Below, one piece after another: positions 25,138 through 32,717 of a stretch of DNA of 64,000 bases. Each line of letters starts with the position of its first letter. Positions within the stretch are counted from its first letter, which is position 1. The position numbers and the translations under genes are program-made. The stretch is from Paraburkholderia flava (GTDB taxonomy: Bacteria > Pseudomonadota > Gammaproteobacteria > Burkholderiales > Burkholderiaceae), in the NCBI RefSeq assembly GCF_004359985.1, contig NZ_SMRO01000002.1:496001-560000 (forward strand), in the 5' to 3' direction. The notes beneath the pieces are model-generated. The model saw only the letters and a list, made by a program, of their open reading frames with translations, was not told the DNA's origin and did not search any database.

Positions 25138-26343
25138 TCATATCTTGAGTCCTTCGCTCGTCGCGAATGCCGCCCACTCCTTCATCAGGTCAACGCGCTT
25201 CGCGAAGAGGTCGCCACGCGCATACGCAGCTTCTGCCTTGTCCTTGATGCCGTGAGCGAGTGCGGCTTCGCAAACTTCTCGGGGGTAGTGCGTCGTTTCG
25301 CCTGCCCAGTCTCGAAACGTCGAACGAAAGCCGTGCACGGTAATGTCGTCGCGCTTCATGCGCTCAAGCAGTTGGAGCATAGCCATGTTGGACAGTGGCT
25401 TTTTGTACCGGGCACCAGGGAAGATGTAGTCGCTTTGCTTTACATCCTCCTGCGCCTTGATGAGCGAAACCGCACGAGGGGACAGTGGCACGCGATGCTC
25501 CTTGTGCATCTTCATGCGCTCGGCCGGGATGACCCAGATACCCTCTTCGAGATTGAACTCTGACCACGTTGCTCCGATGACTTCGTTCGTTCGGGTGGCA
25601 GTGAGGATAAGCAGTTCGAGCGCACGTGCTGCAGCACCTTCTTCGGTGCGCAGCGATTTGATAAAGCTGGGCAGGTCAGCATAAGGCAGCGCTGGATGGT
25701 GCTGCACTTTCTGGACGCGCGAACGTTTCGGCAGCAACGTATCGAGATGGCCTTTCAGCCGGGCAGGATTCTCGCCACTACGGAAGGCACGCACCGTGGC
25801 CCAGTCCAGTACGGATTCAATGCGGCCGCGCACTCGGGATGCCGTTTCGGTCTTCGTCGTCCAAATCGGCTCCAGTACTTTCATCACGAGCGTCGTATCA
25901 ATGGCTGAAACCGGCAGCGAGCCGAAGACCGGGTCGGCATAGGTCTTCAATGTGTTGGTCCACTGGCCAGCATGCTTTTCGTTTTTCCATGCGGCGCGAT
26001 GTGCTGCGATGTACTTGTCGGCACATTGCATGAACGTCATCTCGTTCGCTCCCGCGACCCCGTCGGCTAAACGCTTGGCGTCGCGCGAGTCGATCGGATC
26101 AGCGCCGTCGAGCAGAAGGCGGCGACAGTCAAGTGCGCGTACCCGGGCTTCGGCCAGACCGATCGTGTGTAGAGGGCCGAGACCCATGCCGCGAGCTTTG
26201 CCCGCCCTCATGTAGCGAAAAAGCCATGACTTGACTCCGGCGGCGGTGATCTGAAGATAGAGCCCGCCGCCATCGGCATAGAGCCCCGGTTTCGTTGTCT
26301 TCGTGATTTTCAGTTGGTTGAGTTTGTTTAGCGTTCGCGGCAT
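25138..26343 (-). CDS. P4-type tyrosine integrase
   Basis: The 401-residue site-specific recombinase has an N-terminal DUF4102 arm-binding domain (TKPGLYADGGGLYLQITAAG, WLFRYMRAGKARGMGLG) and a C-terminal catalytic domain. The active-site set is visible: Arg in LILTATRTNEVIGATW, H-x-x-R in HGFRSTFRDWAG, a second His in EAALAHGIKDK and the nucleophile Tyr in AEAAYARGDL. It would integrate and excise the island. P4-type integrase genes lie next to an attachment site, here expected just right of the start at 26,343. The downstream hairpin at 25,020 separates it from the AlpA gene. Confidence 0.93.
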   Translation of the reverse strand: MPRTLNKLNQLKITKTTKPGLYADGGGLYLQITAAGVKSWLFRYMRAGKARGMGLGPLHTIGLAEARVRALDCRRLLLDGADPIDSRDAKRLADGVAGANEMTFMQCADKYIAAHRAAWKNEKHAGQWTNTLKTYADPVFGSLPVSAIDTTLVMKVLEPIWTTKTETASRVRGRIESVLDWATVRAFRSGENPARLKGHLDTLLPKRSRVQKVQHHPALPYADLPSFIKSLRTEEGAAARALELLILTATRTNEVIGATWSEFNLEEGIWVIPAERMKMHKEHRVPLSPRAVSLIKAQEDVKQSDYIFPGARYKKPLSNMAMLQLLERMKRDDITVHGFRSTFRDWAGETTHYPREVCEAALAHGIKDKAEAAYARGDLFAKRVDLMKEWAAFATSEGLKI

Positions 26344-26348
26344 CGAAT

Positions 26349-26371
26349 GACTATCAAATCGACTATCAAAT
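26349..26371. repeat. Two tandem copies of GACTATCAAAT
   Basis: Two identical 11-mers, 12 bases apart, lie immediately upstream of the integrase start codon. They could be a regulator or arm-type binding site. No third copy was noticed. Confidence 0.5.
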
Positions 26372-26522
26372 AGATGCCCGATTATAGCTGAATTGAGCCG
26401 AACTCAGTCGACGCTTCTTGACCATCTATCCTCACGGAACCCAATGCCAGCATGGTTGCTATAGCATTTTATTGGATTTAGGCAAACGCTATGATGACGG
26501 ACACCCTTTCCGCCAGAATTTC
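26372..26522. other. Probable right island edge, no gene
   Basis: This 150-bp stretch between the integrase upstream region and the palindrome is AT-richer than the DNA to its right. It carries no gene and no recognisable tRNA 3' end. An attachment site is expected here from the position of the integrase, but no second copy was found in the window. Confidence 0.35.
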
Positions 26523-26562
26523 AAAAACCCCGTGATTCTTTGCAAAGAATCACGGGGTTTTT
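26523..26562. terminator. Perfect 40-nt palindrome, bidirectional terminator
   Basis: Five A, then CCCCGTGATTCTTTG, then its exact reverse complement and five T form a perfect palindrome without a loop. It can act as an intrinsic terminator in both directions. It lies just after the DUF3331 gene, read on the minus strand, and would end that transcript. Confidence 0.75.
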
Positions 26563-26585
26563 CATTATGGGTCGAGTTGTGCGCC

Positions 26586-26999
26586 CTACGCATCCACCGC
26601 AACCTCACATTCCCTCCCCACCCCCACCGCCAAAATCACATCAAACACATTCACCGGCTTATCCCTCAACCGCCCAACCGGCCGAAAAACCGGATCACCC
26701 CTTCGCACGACAGCCCCCGTCAACCCACACACACCTGACGAATGCGCAAAGCCCGCACGCCAGAGCTGATCGTGATATCTCCCAAGCGTCGAATCGCTCC
26801 ATGAAATAAGGATCGTGCCCGGCGTCACCCATTCGATGTGCGTGATCGAGGAGGCATTCGCCATCGCGTGCCATGAGGCCCGTGAACGAGGCGCACGTGA
26901 ATCGTAGATAGCCTGATTCCGATGATGCACGCCCATCGAACCGGACTCACGCTCACGCAAGCAATCCATGATCTGCAGCCAGGGGTCGACTCGTTTCAT
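26586..26999 (-). CDS. DUF3331-domain protein
   Basis: The 137-residue protein has the DUF3331 core typical of Burkholderia-group genomes: ITHIEWVTPGTILISWSDST, RYHDQLWRAGFAHSSGVCGL and TGAVVRRGDPVFRP. The function is unknown; the paired cysteine and arginine-rich strand could suit nucleic-acid or metal binding, but this is a guess. It is the first gene outside the island. The 40-nt palindrome lies 24 bp beyond its stop. Confidence 0.85.
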   Translation of the reverse strand: MKRVDPWLQIMDCLRERESGSMGVHHRNQAIYDSRAPRSRASWHAMANASSITHIEWVTPGTILISWSDSTLGRYHDQLWRAGFAHSSGVCGLTGAVVRRGDPVFRPVGRLRDKPVNVFDVILAVGVGRECEVAVDA

Positions 27000-27035
27000 G
27001 TTCGTTCTTCAACGAAAGACAGAAGCAAAAAAGCG

Positions 27036-27572
27036 CTACACGTCGCGGTCACACTTGCTATCACCATCACCCTCATCCGACGGCACAAGCACAACGACAT
27101 TCTCAATCCCCCGCTGCGCCATCTTGGTATACGGACAAAACCGCTCGGTATGACGCACCAGTTCCGCAGCGACAGCGCCGTCCACACCAGGCAACCGGAT
27201 ACGCGTCAGCACAGTCAGCATGAACAACCCATCCACCGGATCGCGTCCAAAATCGACAGTCACCGCGACCGACGCATCGGCAACCGGAATACCCGCCCGC
27301 GCCGCAAGCAGACACAGCGCCCCGTGAAAACACGCGGCGTAGCCCGCTGCAAACAATTGCTCCGGGTTGGTGCCGCCGCCGGGTCCATCCATCGACGGCG
27401 GCAGGCGCAACGCGACGGCGAGTTCGCCGTCGTCGGAGCGCGCGATACCCGATGCGCGTCCATGTCCCGTCTCTCCGCCCGTCACCGTGACCGTGGTCGA
27501 GTACAGCGTTTTCGAATCTCGTCCGCGATATCGTTCGAGCAGCGTGAAGGGCGGGGGATGCAGCAGGGTCAT
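27036..27572 (-). CDS. ohr: Organic hydroperoxide resistance protein, Ohr/OsmC family
   Basis: This 178-residue protein is an Ohr-type peroxidase, which reduces organic hydroperoxides with two cysteines. The peroxidatic Cys lies in NPEQLFAAGYAACFHGAL, and the resolving Cys in FCPYTKMAQRGIENVV. The N-terminal LYSTTVTVTGG and GRASGIARSDDGELAVALRL are also typical. It is about 35 residues longer than usual, partly from an acidic C-terminal tail (VPSDEGDGDSK). It follows the NmrA-like gene by four bases and is surely cotranscribed with it. No MarR-type OhrR gene is adjacent. Confidence 0.9.
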   Translation of the reverse strand: MTLLHPPPFTLLERYRGRDSKTLYSTTVTVTGGETGHGRASGIARSDDGELAVALRLPPSMDGPGGGTNPEQLFAAGYAACFHGALCLLAARAGIPVADASVAVTVDFGRDPVDGLFMLTVLTRIRLPGVDGAVAAELVRHTERFCPYTKMAQRGIENVVVLVPSDEGDGDSKCDRDV

Positions 27573-27576
27573 ACGC

Positions 27577-28332
27577 TTACTTCGCAGGCTGGGTGCTGGC
27601 GAACCAGGCGTCGTAATTGATCGCGCCGAGTCGCGCATCGCCTTCGGGAACGAGCGAACTGTCCTGCAACTCCGCGCCGAAATAACGCGCGTGTTTGTCT
27701 ACGAAAACCTCGCGCGTATCGTTCGTCGCTTCCATGAAGCGTTGCACGATGTCGACAAGTCGCACGCGCTCCGGGCCTGCAATCTCGACGATGCCGTTAC
27801 GCGGCTTGCCCGCCGCAAAATCCGCGACCGCGAGCGCGACGTCGTCGGATGCGATCGGCTGGAACAGTGCCGGCGACAGTCGCACGGTTCGACCGGCGCT
27901 GCCCGCCTGAGCAATGCCGCCGAGAAATTCCAGAAACTGCGTCGAGCGGACGATCGTGTACGGCACGCCCGATTCGCGGATGAGTTTTTCCTGTGCGACC
28001 TTGCCCTGGAAGTAGCCGCATTCCGGCAACCGGTCGCATCCGACGATCGACAGCGCGACGTGATGCTGCACGCCCGCGGCGACTTCCGCGGCGAACAGGT
28101 TCTTGCCGGCGGTCCGGAAAAATTCGAGCACGGCAGCGTCTTCGAACGACGGCGAGTTGGCCAGATCGATCACGACGTTCGCACCGGTCAGCGCTTCGTT
28201 CAGCCCTTCGCCGGTGATCGTGTTGACGCCCGATGCCGGCGACGCCGCGAGGACATCGTGACCGCGCGCGCGAAGATGCTTGACGACCTTGCTGCCGACC
28301 AGTCCGGTCCCACCAATCACGACGATCTTCAT
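27577..28332 (-). CDS. NmrA-like NAD(P)-binding epimerase/oxidoreductase
   Basis: The 251-residue Rossmann-fold protein starts MKIVVIGGTGLVGSKVVKHL with the glycine motif GGTGLVG of atypical SDRs. It continues with VVIDLANSPS, HHVALSIVGCDRLP, YFQGKVAQEKLI and YTIVRSTQFLEF, as in NmrA/NAD-dependent epimerase-like proteins. The YxxxK catalytic pair is replaced by YFQGK, which keeps Tyr and Lys spacing. It is the first gene of a two-gene operon with ohr. Epimerases or oxidoreductases of this kind are among the typical neighbours of ECF41 sigma factors, one of which lies 2.5 kb away. Confidence 0.85.
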   Translation of the reverse strand: MKIVVIGGTGLVGSKVVKHLRARGHDVLAASPASGVNTITGEGLNEALTGANVVIDLANSPSFEDAAVLEFFRTAGKNLFAAEVAAGVQHHVALSIVGCDRLPECGYFQGKVAQEKLIRESGVPYTIVRSTQFLEFLGGIAQAGSAGRTVRLSPALFQPIASDDVALAVADFAAGKPRNGIVEIAGPERVRLVDIVQRFMEATNDTREVFVDKHARYFGAELQDSSLVPEGDARLGAINYDAWFASTQPAK

Positions 28333-28381
28333 GACGCTCTCCAAAGGATGTAGCCGCAATGCGGCTATCGATTGTTTCGGT

Positions 28382-28402
28382 ATGCCGGAAATTCACCGGC
28401 AT
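28382..28402. promoter_or_regulatory. Inverted repeat ATGCCGG-N7-CCGGCAT, candidate operator
   Basis: A perfect 7-bp inverted repeat with a seven-base spacer lies 50 bp upstream of the NmrA-like/ohr operon and beyond the LysR gene stop. It has no T-run, so an operator, possibly for the adjacent LysR protein, is more likely than a terminator. Confidence 0.4.
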
Positions 28403-28459
28403 CCGTGCAGCAAATATCGTAGACACGCATCACATGACGCGGTAGTCGTCCACGAGGGA

Positions 28460-29506
28460 CTACGGTGTTGCATCGAACGCATCAATCGACGCGTCGTCGA
28501 GCGATGCGCGTCCGCACTCCGCAAGCGACAACGTCGTCGGACATTGCAGATCGAGCGCTCTCGTCTGTTCGGTCATGTAATCGATGAACACGCGGATGCG
28601 CGCAGGAAGCTGTTTGCGGCTGAGGTAGCAGAGGTAGTGGCCGCCGTCTTCGGGCGCATGCTGCGCAAGGCAACTGATCAACTTTCCGTCATCGAGCAAC
28701 TCGCGCACCTGATAAGCGGGCAATTGCGCGATGCCGAGTCCGTCGAGCACGGCCTGCAACATCAGATCGGAATCGTTGAACGTGTGCTGCGCGAACGGCT
28801 GGCATCGTCGGGTGTGACCGTCGACCTTGAACTCCCACTCCTGGAGGCGGTTCGACGCCGATCGAAAATTGATGCAGCGATGATCCGCGAGTTCGTCGAT
28901 GCTGCGCGGCAATCCATGAGCCCGTACATAGGCCGGCGACGCGCACACGAGCATCTGCATCGCAATCAGCTGCCGCGCGACGATCCCGCTGTCTTCCATC
29001 CGGCCGTCGCGAAACGACACGTCGATGCGGTCGATCGTGAAGTCGGCGGGGCGATCGCTGAGCAGCATTTCGACGGTGATCTCGGGATAGCGCGCATAAA
29101 ACCCGCGCAGCAGCGGCGCGATGATTTTGCGTCCGAAGCCGGGCGTCGACGAGATCCGCAGATGACCGCGCGGCGGTCCGTGACGCAGTTCGCGCATGTC
29201 TTCGAGCGCCTGCGCAATCCGTTCGATGCCCGGCTGGCAGTTCTCGTAGAACAGTTCGCCCTCGCGCGTCAGCGTCGTGTTGCGTGTAGTGCGCTGGAAC
29301 AGGCGGGCGTCGAGCTGTGCCTCGAGTTTCTGCACGTGCCGGCTCACCGACGAGCGGCCGATGCCGAGGCGATCGGCCGCTCGCGCAAAGCTGCCTTCAT
29401 TGGCAACGGTCAGGAACGAGACGACGCCGGCGTAACTGGTCGCGAAGCTGCTGGCGAGTGGGTCGTCGGCGTCGGCGGTAGGGCGCGGGAACGATTGATC
29501 TGACAT
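28460..29506 (-). CDS. LysR-family regulator
   Basis: The 348-residue protein has an extended N-terminus of about 25 residues before the LysR winged helix (GVVSFLTVANEGSFARAADR, LGIGRSSVSRHVQKLEAQL, LFQRTTRNTTLTREGELFY). The effector domain contains GHLRISSTPGFGRKIIAPLL and YPEITVEMLLSDRPADFTID, typical of the large CrgA-like subgroup. Start 29,506 (MSDQSFP) is preferred to 29,530. It lies upstream of, and in the same direction as, the NmrA-like/ohr pair and may control it. A perfect ECF41-type promoter sequence ends 34 bp before this start. Confidence 0.9.
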   Translation of the reverse strand: MSDQSFPRPTADADDPLASSFATSYAGVVSFLTVANEGSFARAADRLGIGRSSVSRHVQKLEAQLDARLFQRTTRNTTLTREGELFYENCQPGIERIAQALEDMRELRHGPPRGHLRISSTPGFGRKIIAPLLRGFYARYPEITVEMLLSDRPADFTIDRIDVSFRDGRMEDSGIVARQLIAMQMLVCASPAYVRAHGLPRSIDELADHRCINFRSASNRLQEWEFKVDGHTRRCQPFAQHTFNDSDLMLQAVLDGLGIAQLPAYQVRELLDDGKLISCLAQHAPEDGGHYLCYLSRKQLPARIRVFIDYMTEQTRALDLQCPTTLSLAECGRASLDDASIDAFDATP

Positions 29507-29539
29507 GAGAGCGCGAGTCGTGGGGGCCATACACGACTA

Positions 29540-29566
29540 GACGTACCGGCACGCCAGCTTGTGACA
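29540..29566 (-). promoter_or_regulatory. ECF41-type promoter (TGTCACA-N16-CGTC)
   Basis: Read on the minus strand, TGTCACA (29,566-29,560) is followed by exactly 16 bases and CGTC (29,543-29,540). This matches the promoter motif reported for ECF41 sigma factors as I recall it. It points at the LysR gene starting at 29,506, and an ECF41 sigma factor gene is only 1.2 kb away. Recognition is inferred. Confidence 0.6.
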
Positions 29567-29620
29567 TCGCCCCCGTTCTTCGCGATCACAGCGCGATCAA
29601 AGCGCCGCGCAAAGCCCGAA

Positions 29621-30037
29621 TTACTTCACCGGCACGAGCACCGGCGCGCCCTTGTCCTTCAGCAGCAGCGCGAGGAACTTCGCGGGCTGTGTCTGGCTCG
29701 CGTTACGTCCTACCGTATGAATATCGTGCGGGCCTTCGTAGAACGTCTGCCCCGGCGTCAGCGTGACTTCCTTGCCGCCTTTGACCTGCATCACGACCGA
29801 TCCTTCCAGCACATAGATGAACCCGTACGCATTGTGCCGATGCACGGGATCGACGGCGCCGGGCGGGTAGGTGACCTCGATCATCAGGGCTTCCTTGCCC
29901 GGATACTCGTCGAGCGCTTTCTCCATCAGCGTCTTGACGGCGGCACTGGGCGCTTCGGCATACGCAGCGCCGGTCGATGCACTGAGTGCGACGACAGCAA
30001 CAGACAAAGCGAGCACAGCATTCTTCAAGCGAAACAT
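29621..30037 (-). CDS. Exported cupin-domain protein
   Basis: The 138-residue protein has a cleavable signal peptide (LSVAVVALSASTGAAYA, then EAPS) and a single cupin barrel. The metal-binding motif 1 is seen in DPVHRHNAYGFIYVLEGSVV and motif 2 in EGPHDIHTVGRNAS, which carries HxxH rather than the longer form. It is probably periplasmic. Carboxymuconolactone-decarboxylase and cupin proteins often appear together near ECF41 factors, as here. Confidence 0.85.
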   Translation of the reverse strand: MFRLKNAVLALSVAVVALSASTGAAYAEAPSAAVKTLMEKALDEYPGKEALMIEVTYPPGAVDPVHRHNAYGFIYVLEGSVVMQVKGGKEVTLTPGQTFYEGPHDIHTVGRNASQTQPAKFLALLLKDKGAPVLVPVK

Positions 30038-30119
30038 GGCGATGATTTCCTAAATGAGGTGGCCCGGACATCTGCACTGAGGAACGCACGGACCGAAACC
30101 AGAAAGCAAGCAGCCGCAA

Positions 30120-30599
30120 TCAGGCGAGATTGGCCTTGTCGAGACCGAAGACCTTGTCGGCCGAACCCGGCACGGTCTGGAACGCGACGTTCGCGCGGTT
30201 CCATCCGTTGATGCACATCACGTCGTAGGTCAGATCCGACAATTCCTTCTCGGAGAACTGGGTGCGTACGCGTTCGTAGAGTTCGTCGGGCACGCCGTGC
30301 TCGGGTAGCTTCGTCAGCACTTCGGTCCACGCGAGCGCGGCGCGTTCGCGCGGCGAGAATAGCGTCGACTCGCGCCACACCGGCAAGTGATAGATGCGCA
30401 GTTCGCGCTCGCCGTGAATGCGCGCTTCCTTCACGTGCATGTCGAGGCAGAAGCCGCAGCCGTTGATCTGCGATGCGCGCATCGACACGAGGTCGCGGGT
30501 CGTCTGTTCGATCGCGCTGTCCTTCACGAGATCGCTGAATTCGAGGTACTTCTTGAAGAGTGCCGGCGACTGCTGAATGTAGTTGAGACGTTGCGTCAT
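30120..30599 (-). CDS. AhpD-like carboxymuconolactone decarboxylase family protein
   Basis: The 159-residue protein has the AhpD core with the redox motif in ASQINGCGFCLDMHVKEAR (CxxC followed by His three residues later), so an alkylhydroperoxidase-type thiol activity is more likely than a true decarboxylase. It is full length and soluble. It is a typical target and neighbour of ECF41 sigma factors. The leader region carries a 12-bp hairpin just before the ribosome binding site (AGGAGCAGTC), and no ECF41 promoter motif was found directly in front of it. Confidence 0.9.
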   Translation of the reverse strand: MTQRLNYIQQSPALFKKYLEFSDLVKDSAIEQTTRDLVSMRASQINGCGFCLDMHVKEARIHGERELRIYHLPVWRESTLFSPRERAALAWTEVLTKLPEHGVPDELYERVRTQFSEKELSDLTYDVMCINGWNRANVAFQTVPGSADKVFGLDKANLA

Positions 30600-30627
30600 G
30601 ACTGCTCCTGGCGACGATGGGTGAATG

Positions 30628-30661
30628 CCCTTGCCCGTCAGGTGTTGCCGACGGGCAAGGG
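30628..30661 (-). promoter_or_regulatory. Strong hairpin in the AhpD-like gene leader
   Basis: CCCTTGCCCGTC and GACGGGCAAGGG form a perfect 12-bp stem around a ten-base loop. On the minus strand it ends about 29 bases before the AhpD-like start codon and is not followed by a T-run, so it could influence translation or RNA stability, or end the upstream transcript inefficiently. Confidence 0.5.
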
Positions 30662-30782
30662 TTTATACGGACCCATCATAGGAGCGTGCAATGCGGCGCG
30701 GTAGACGGTCGAGCCGGCTCACGGTGTTGCCCTTATTGCACCAATCGCTGCACTAATCGCAACATCACACGAGCGGTGCCGC

Positions 30783-31667
30783 TCAGCGCGCCGCGTAGTC
30801 CGCCGCGAGACGCTCGAGCTTGTCGGGATTGCGCTGCACGTAAATGTGCGACACGCGCTCGCCGTTCATTTCGAAGGACAGCGCCGATTCCAGCTTGCCG
30901 TCGATGAACCGCAGCAGTGCCCATTCGCCGTTGAGCGCGACGAGTCTGACGCCGACCGCGCTGCCGAAACGCAGCGACGCCGCGTAGAACAGTTGTGCAA
31001 TGCGCCTGCCGCCGAGCATCGGTTCCGGGAAGGCCGTGGCCTTGCCGCCGCCGTCGCCGATCAGCATCGCGTCTTCGGCGAGGAACGCGTTGATGGCCGG
31101 GAAGTCACCGCGCTCCAGCGCATGCGCGAAGCTCTGCAACAGCCGTTGATGGGTCTCGGGCGGGACCACGGTCTGGCGCGGCCGCTCGTCGCGTAACTGC
31201 GTCTTCGCGCGGCTGACCAGTTGACGGCACGCCGCTTCCGTCTTGCCGAGAATGTCGGCGACTTCGGCGTAGTCCGCATCGAAGACTTCGCGCAGCAGGA
31301 ACGCGGCCCGCGCTTCCGGCGTCAGCCGTTCGAGCAGCATCAGAAACGCGACGGAGAGATCATCGGTGCGCTCCGCGGCTTCTTCGGGCGTGACGGGCGC
31401 ATCGGTCAGCTGCGGTTCGGGCAGCCAGATGCCCGCGTAGTGCTCGCGCTGGATTTTTGCGGCGCGCAGGCGGTCGATGGAGATCCGCGTAGTGACCGCG
31501 ACGAGCCAGGCTTCCGTGTTGTCGATCTCTTCGCGGGTCGCCGCGTGCCAGCGCAACCACGCGTCCTGCACGATGTCTTCGGCTTCGGCGACAGATCCGA
31601 GCATGCGATACGCGATCTTCTGCAAGCGCGGCCGGAGCCGGTCGAACGCGCGTACGGCCTCGTCCAT
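30783..31667 (-). CDS. ECF41 RNA polymerase sigma factor with SnoaL-like domain
   Basis: The 294-residue protein has sigma region 2 (AYRMLGSVAEAEDIVQDAWL), region 4 (ADYAEVADILGKTEAACRQL) and a C-terminal SnoaL-like domain. Three hallmarks of the ECF41 group are present: WLPEP (81-85) in the linker, DGGGK (205-209) and NPDKL (280-284). In this group the fused domain regulates the sigma factor in place of an anti-sigma protein. The surrounding AhpD-like, cupin and NmrA-like genes fit the usual ECF41 neighbourhood. The ATG at 31,665-31,667 gives the expected N-terminus (MDEAVRAFDRLRPRLQ). Confidence 0.95.
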   Translation of the reverse strand: MDEAVRAFDRLRPRLQKIAYRMLGSVAEAEDIVQDAWLRWHAATREEIDNTEAWLVAVTTRISIDRLRAAKIQREHYAGIWLPEPQLTDAPVTPEEAAERTDDLSVAFLMLLERLTPEARAAFLLREVFDADYAEVADILGKTEAACRQLVSRAKTQLRDERPRQTVVPPETHQRLLQSFAHALERGDFPAINAFLAEDAMLIGDGGGKATAFPEPMLGGRRIAQLFYAASLRFGSAVGVRLVALNGEWALLRFIDGKLESALSFEMNGERVSHIYVQRNPDKLERLAADYAAR

Positions 31668-32053
31668 GAACTGATTTCCTCCTGTGTTTTCAATGCGGGT
31701 TCGACAGGTGACGACGTTAGCGCACGCGCGTGACGAAGCGCTGAACGCCGGCCTGGGTGAGTCTGGGCGAGCCTCGGTGACGGCAGGCGGCTACGCGCGG
31801 CAGCCGCTGCAGCGGGCCCGCGCAAAGCCGGCCCGAGAAAGCCTATCGTAACCGAGACCCGGCGTCTTCGTTCAGCAGCACTCGCAACCGCCACGGACAA
31901 CCAGCCGCGATTTCCGCCGCCAACGGGCGACAGACGAACCGCGCGCTTAAGCGTCCCTTAAGGATAGACGTCGGATAGTTGTCTGTTGGCGTGCCGGCAT
32001 CGTGTCCGGCCGCCTGGGGGCGCGTCGCGCCAAAGCCTTTCAAGATCGATTTC
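31668..32053. other. Divergent promoter region of the ECF41 and Fur-family genes
   Basis: No gene is visible in this 386-bp GC-rich stretch. It must contain the promoters of both flanking genes. The sequence GCTTAAGCGTCCCTTAAGG near 31,945-31,964 is the most AT-rich and palindromic part and could be a Fur-family operator. Confidence 0.4.
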
Positions 32054-32581
32054 ATGCAAGACCTCTACAAGCTGCTGGACCGGGCCGGTTTGCGGCCGAC
32101 GTCGCCACGCATCAAGGTGCTGGGGTTCATGCACGCGCACGTTCACGAGCACTTCGGCGCGGAACAGGTCTACCGCAGCCTCGCCGACGGCGAGCGCAAC
32201 ATGAGCCTGTCGACGGTCTACCGTGTGCTCGGACAGTTCGTCGAGGCGAAGCTGGTGTCGGCCGTTGCGATCGCCGACGGCAGCTTCGTGTACGAACTGA
32301 ACGACGGGCGCCGGCACTATCACATGATGTGCAACGCGTGCGGCTGTATCGAGGAGTTTGCCGACGCGCAGATCGATGCGCGCCTGCAGGAAATTGCCGC
32401 CGGACTGGAGTTCGCGGTGTCGGAGCAGCGGCTGATGCTCTTCGGTCTGTGCGCCGCATGCCGCGCGCCTGCGAAAACCGACGCGACCACGAAAACCGCG
32501 TCGCCTGAGAAGCCGGCGTTGCGTCGCAAATCCGCTGCGGTGTCGGAGCGGGAAAGCGAACAACGTGACTCATTGACCTGA
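32054..32581 (+). CDS. Fur-family metalloregulator
   Basis: The 175-residue protein has a Fur-type winged helix (LDRAGLRPTSPRIKVLGFM, MSLSTVYRVLGQFVEAKLVS) and the dimer/metal domain with HYHMMCNACGCIEEFADAQI and LFGLCAACRAP, which supply the histidine and two CxxC motifs of the structural zinc site. About 35 Lys/Ala/Ser-rich residues follow the last CxxC, unusual for Fur and probably disordered. ATG at 32,054 gives the standard N-terminus (MQDLYKLLDRAGLRPT); earlier non-ATG starts would add an unlikely extension. It differs from canonical Fur in motif detail, so Zur or PerR roles are possible. Confidence 0.88.
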   Translation: MQDLYKLLDRAGLRPTSPRIKVLGFMHAHVHEHFGAEQVYRSLADGERNMSLSTVYRVLGQFVEAKLVSAVAIADGSFVYELNDGRRHYHMMCNACGCIEEFADAQIDARLQEIAAGLEFAVSEQRLMLFGLCAACRAPAKTDATTKTASPEKPALRRKSAAVSERESEQRDSLT

Positions 32582-32717
32582 TCGGCGAAGAGGGCGCGAA
32601 GTCCTCGATCGTCGAACGGTTCGCCGCAATACGCGCCCAAACCCCGCTTCACCGTCACCCAACCCAGCCGATCGCAGCACACACGTCCTGTACCATTCGC
32701 AGTGGCCCAGCCAACAC

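Noticed and set aside
26372..26522. tRNA or tmRNA end as integrase target
   Set aside because: No cloverleaf or conserved 3' tRNA arm could be built from the sequence.
28280..29503. 407-codon plus-strand open frame
   Set aside because: It is antisense to a clear LysR gene with arginine-rich, motif-free translation.
31705..31735. Possible second ECF41 promoter in front of the sigma gene
   Set aside because: The best match has a one-base-short spacer and mismatches in the -35 element, so autoregulation is not supported by sequence.
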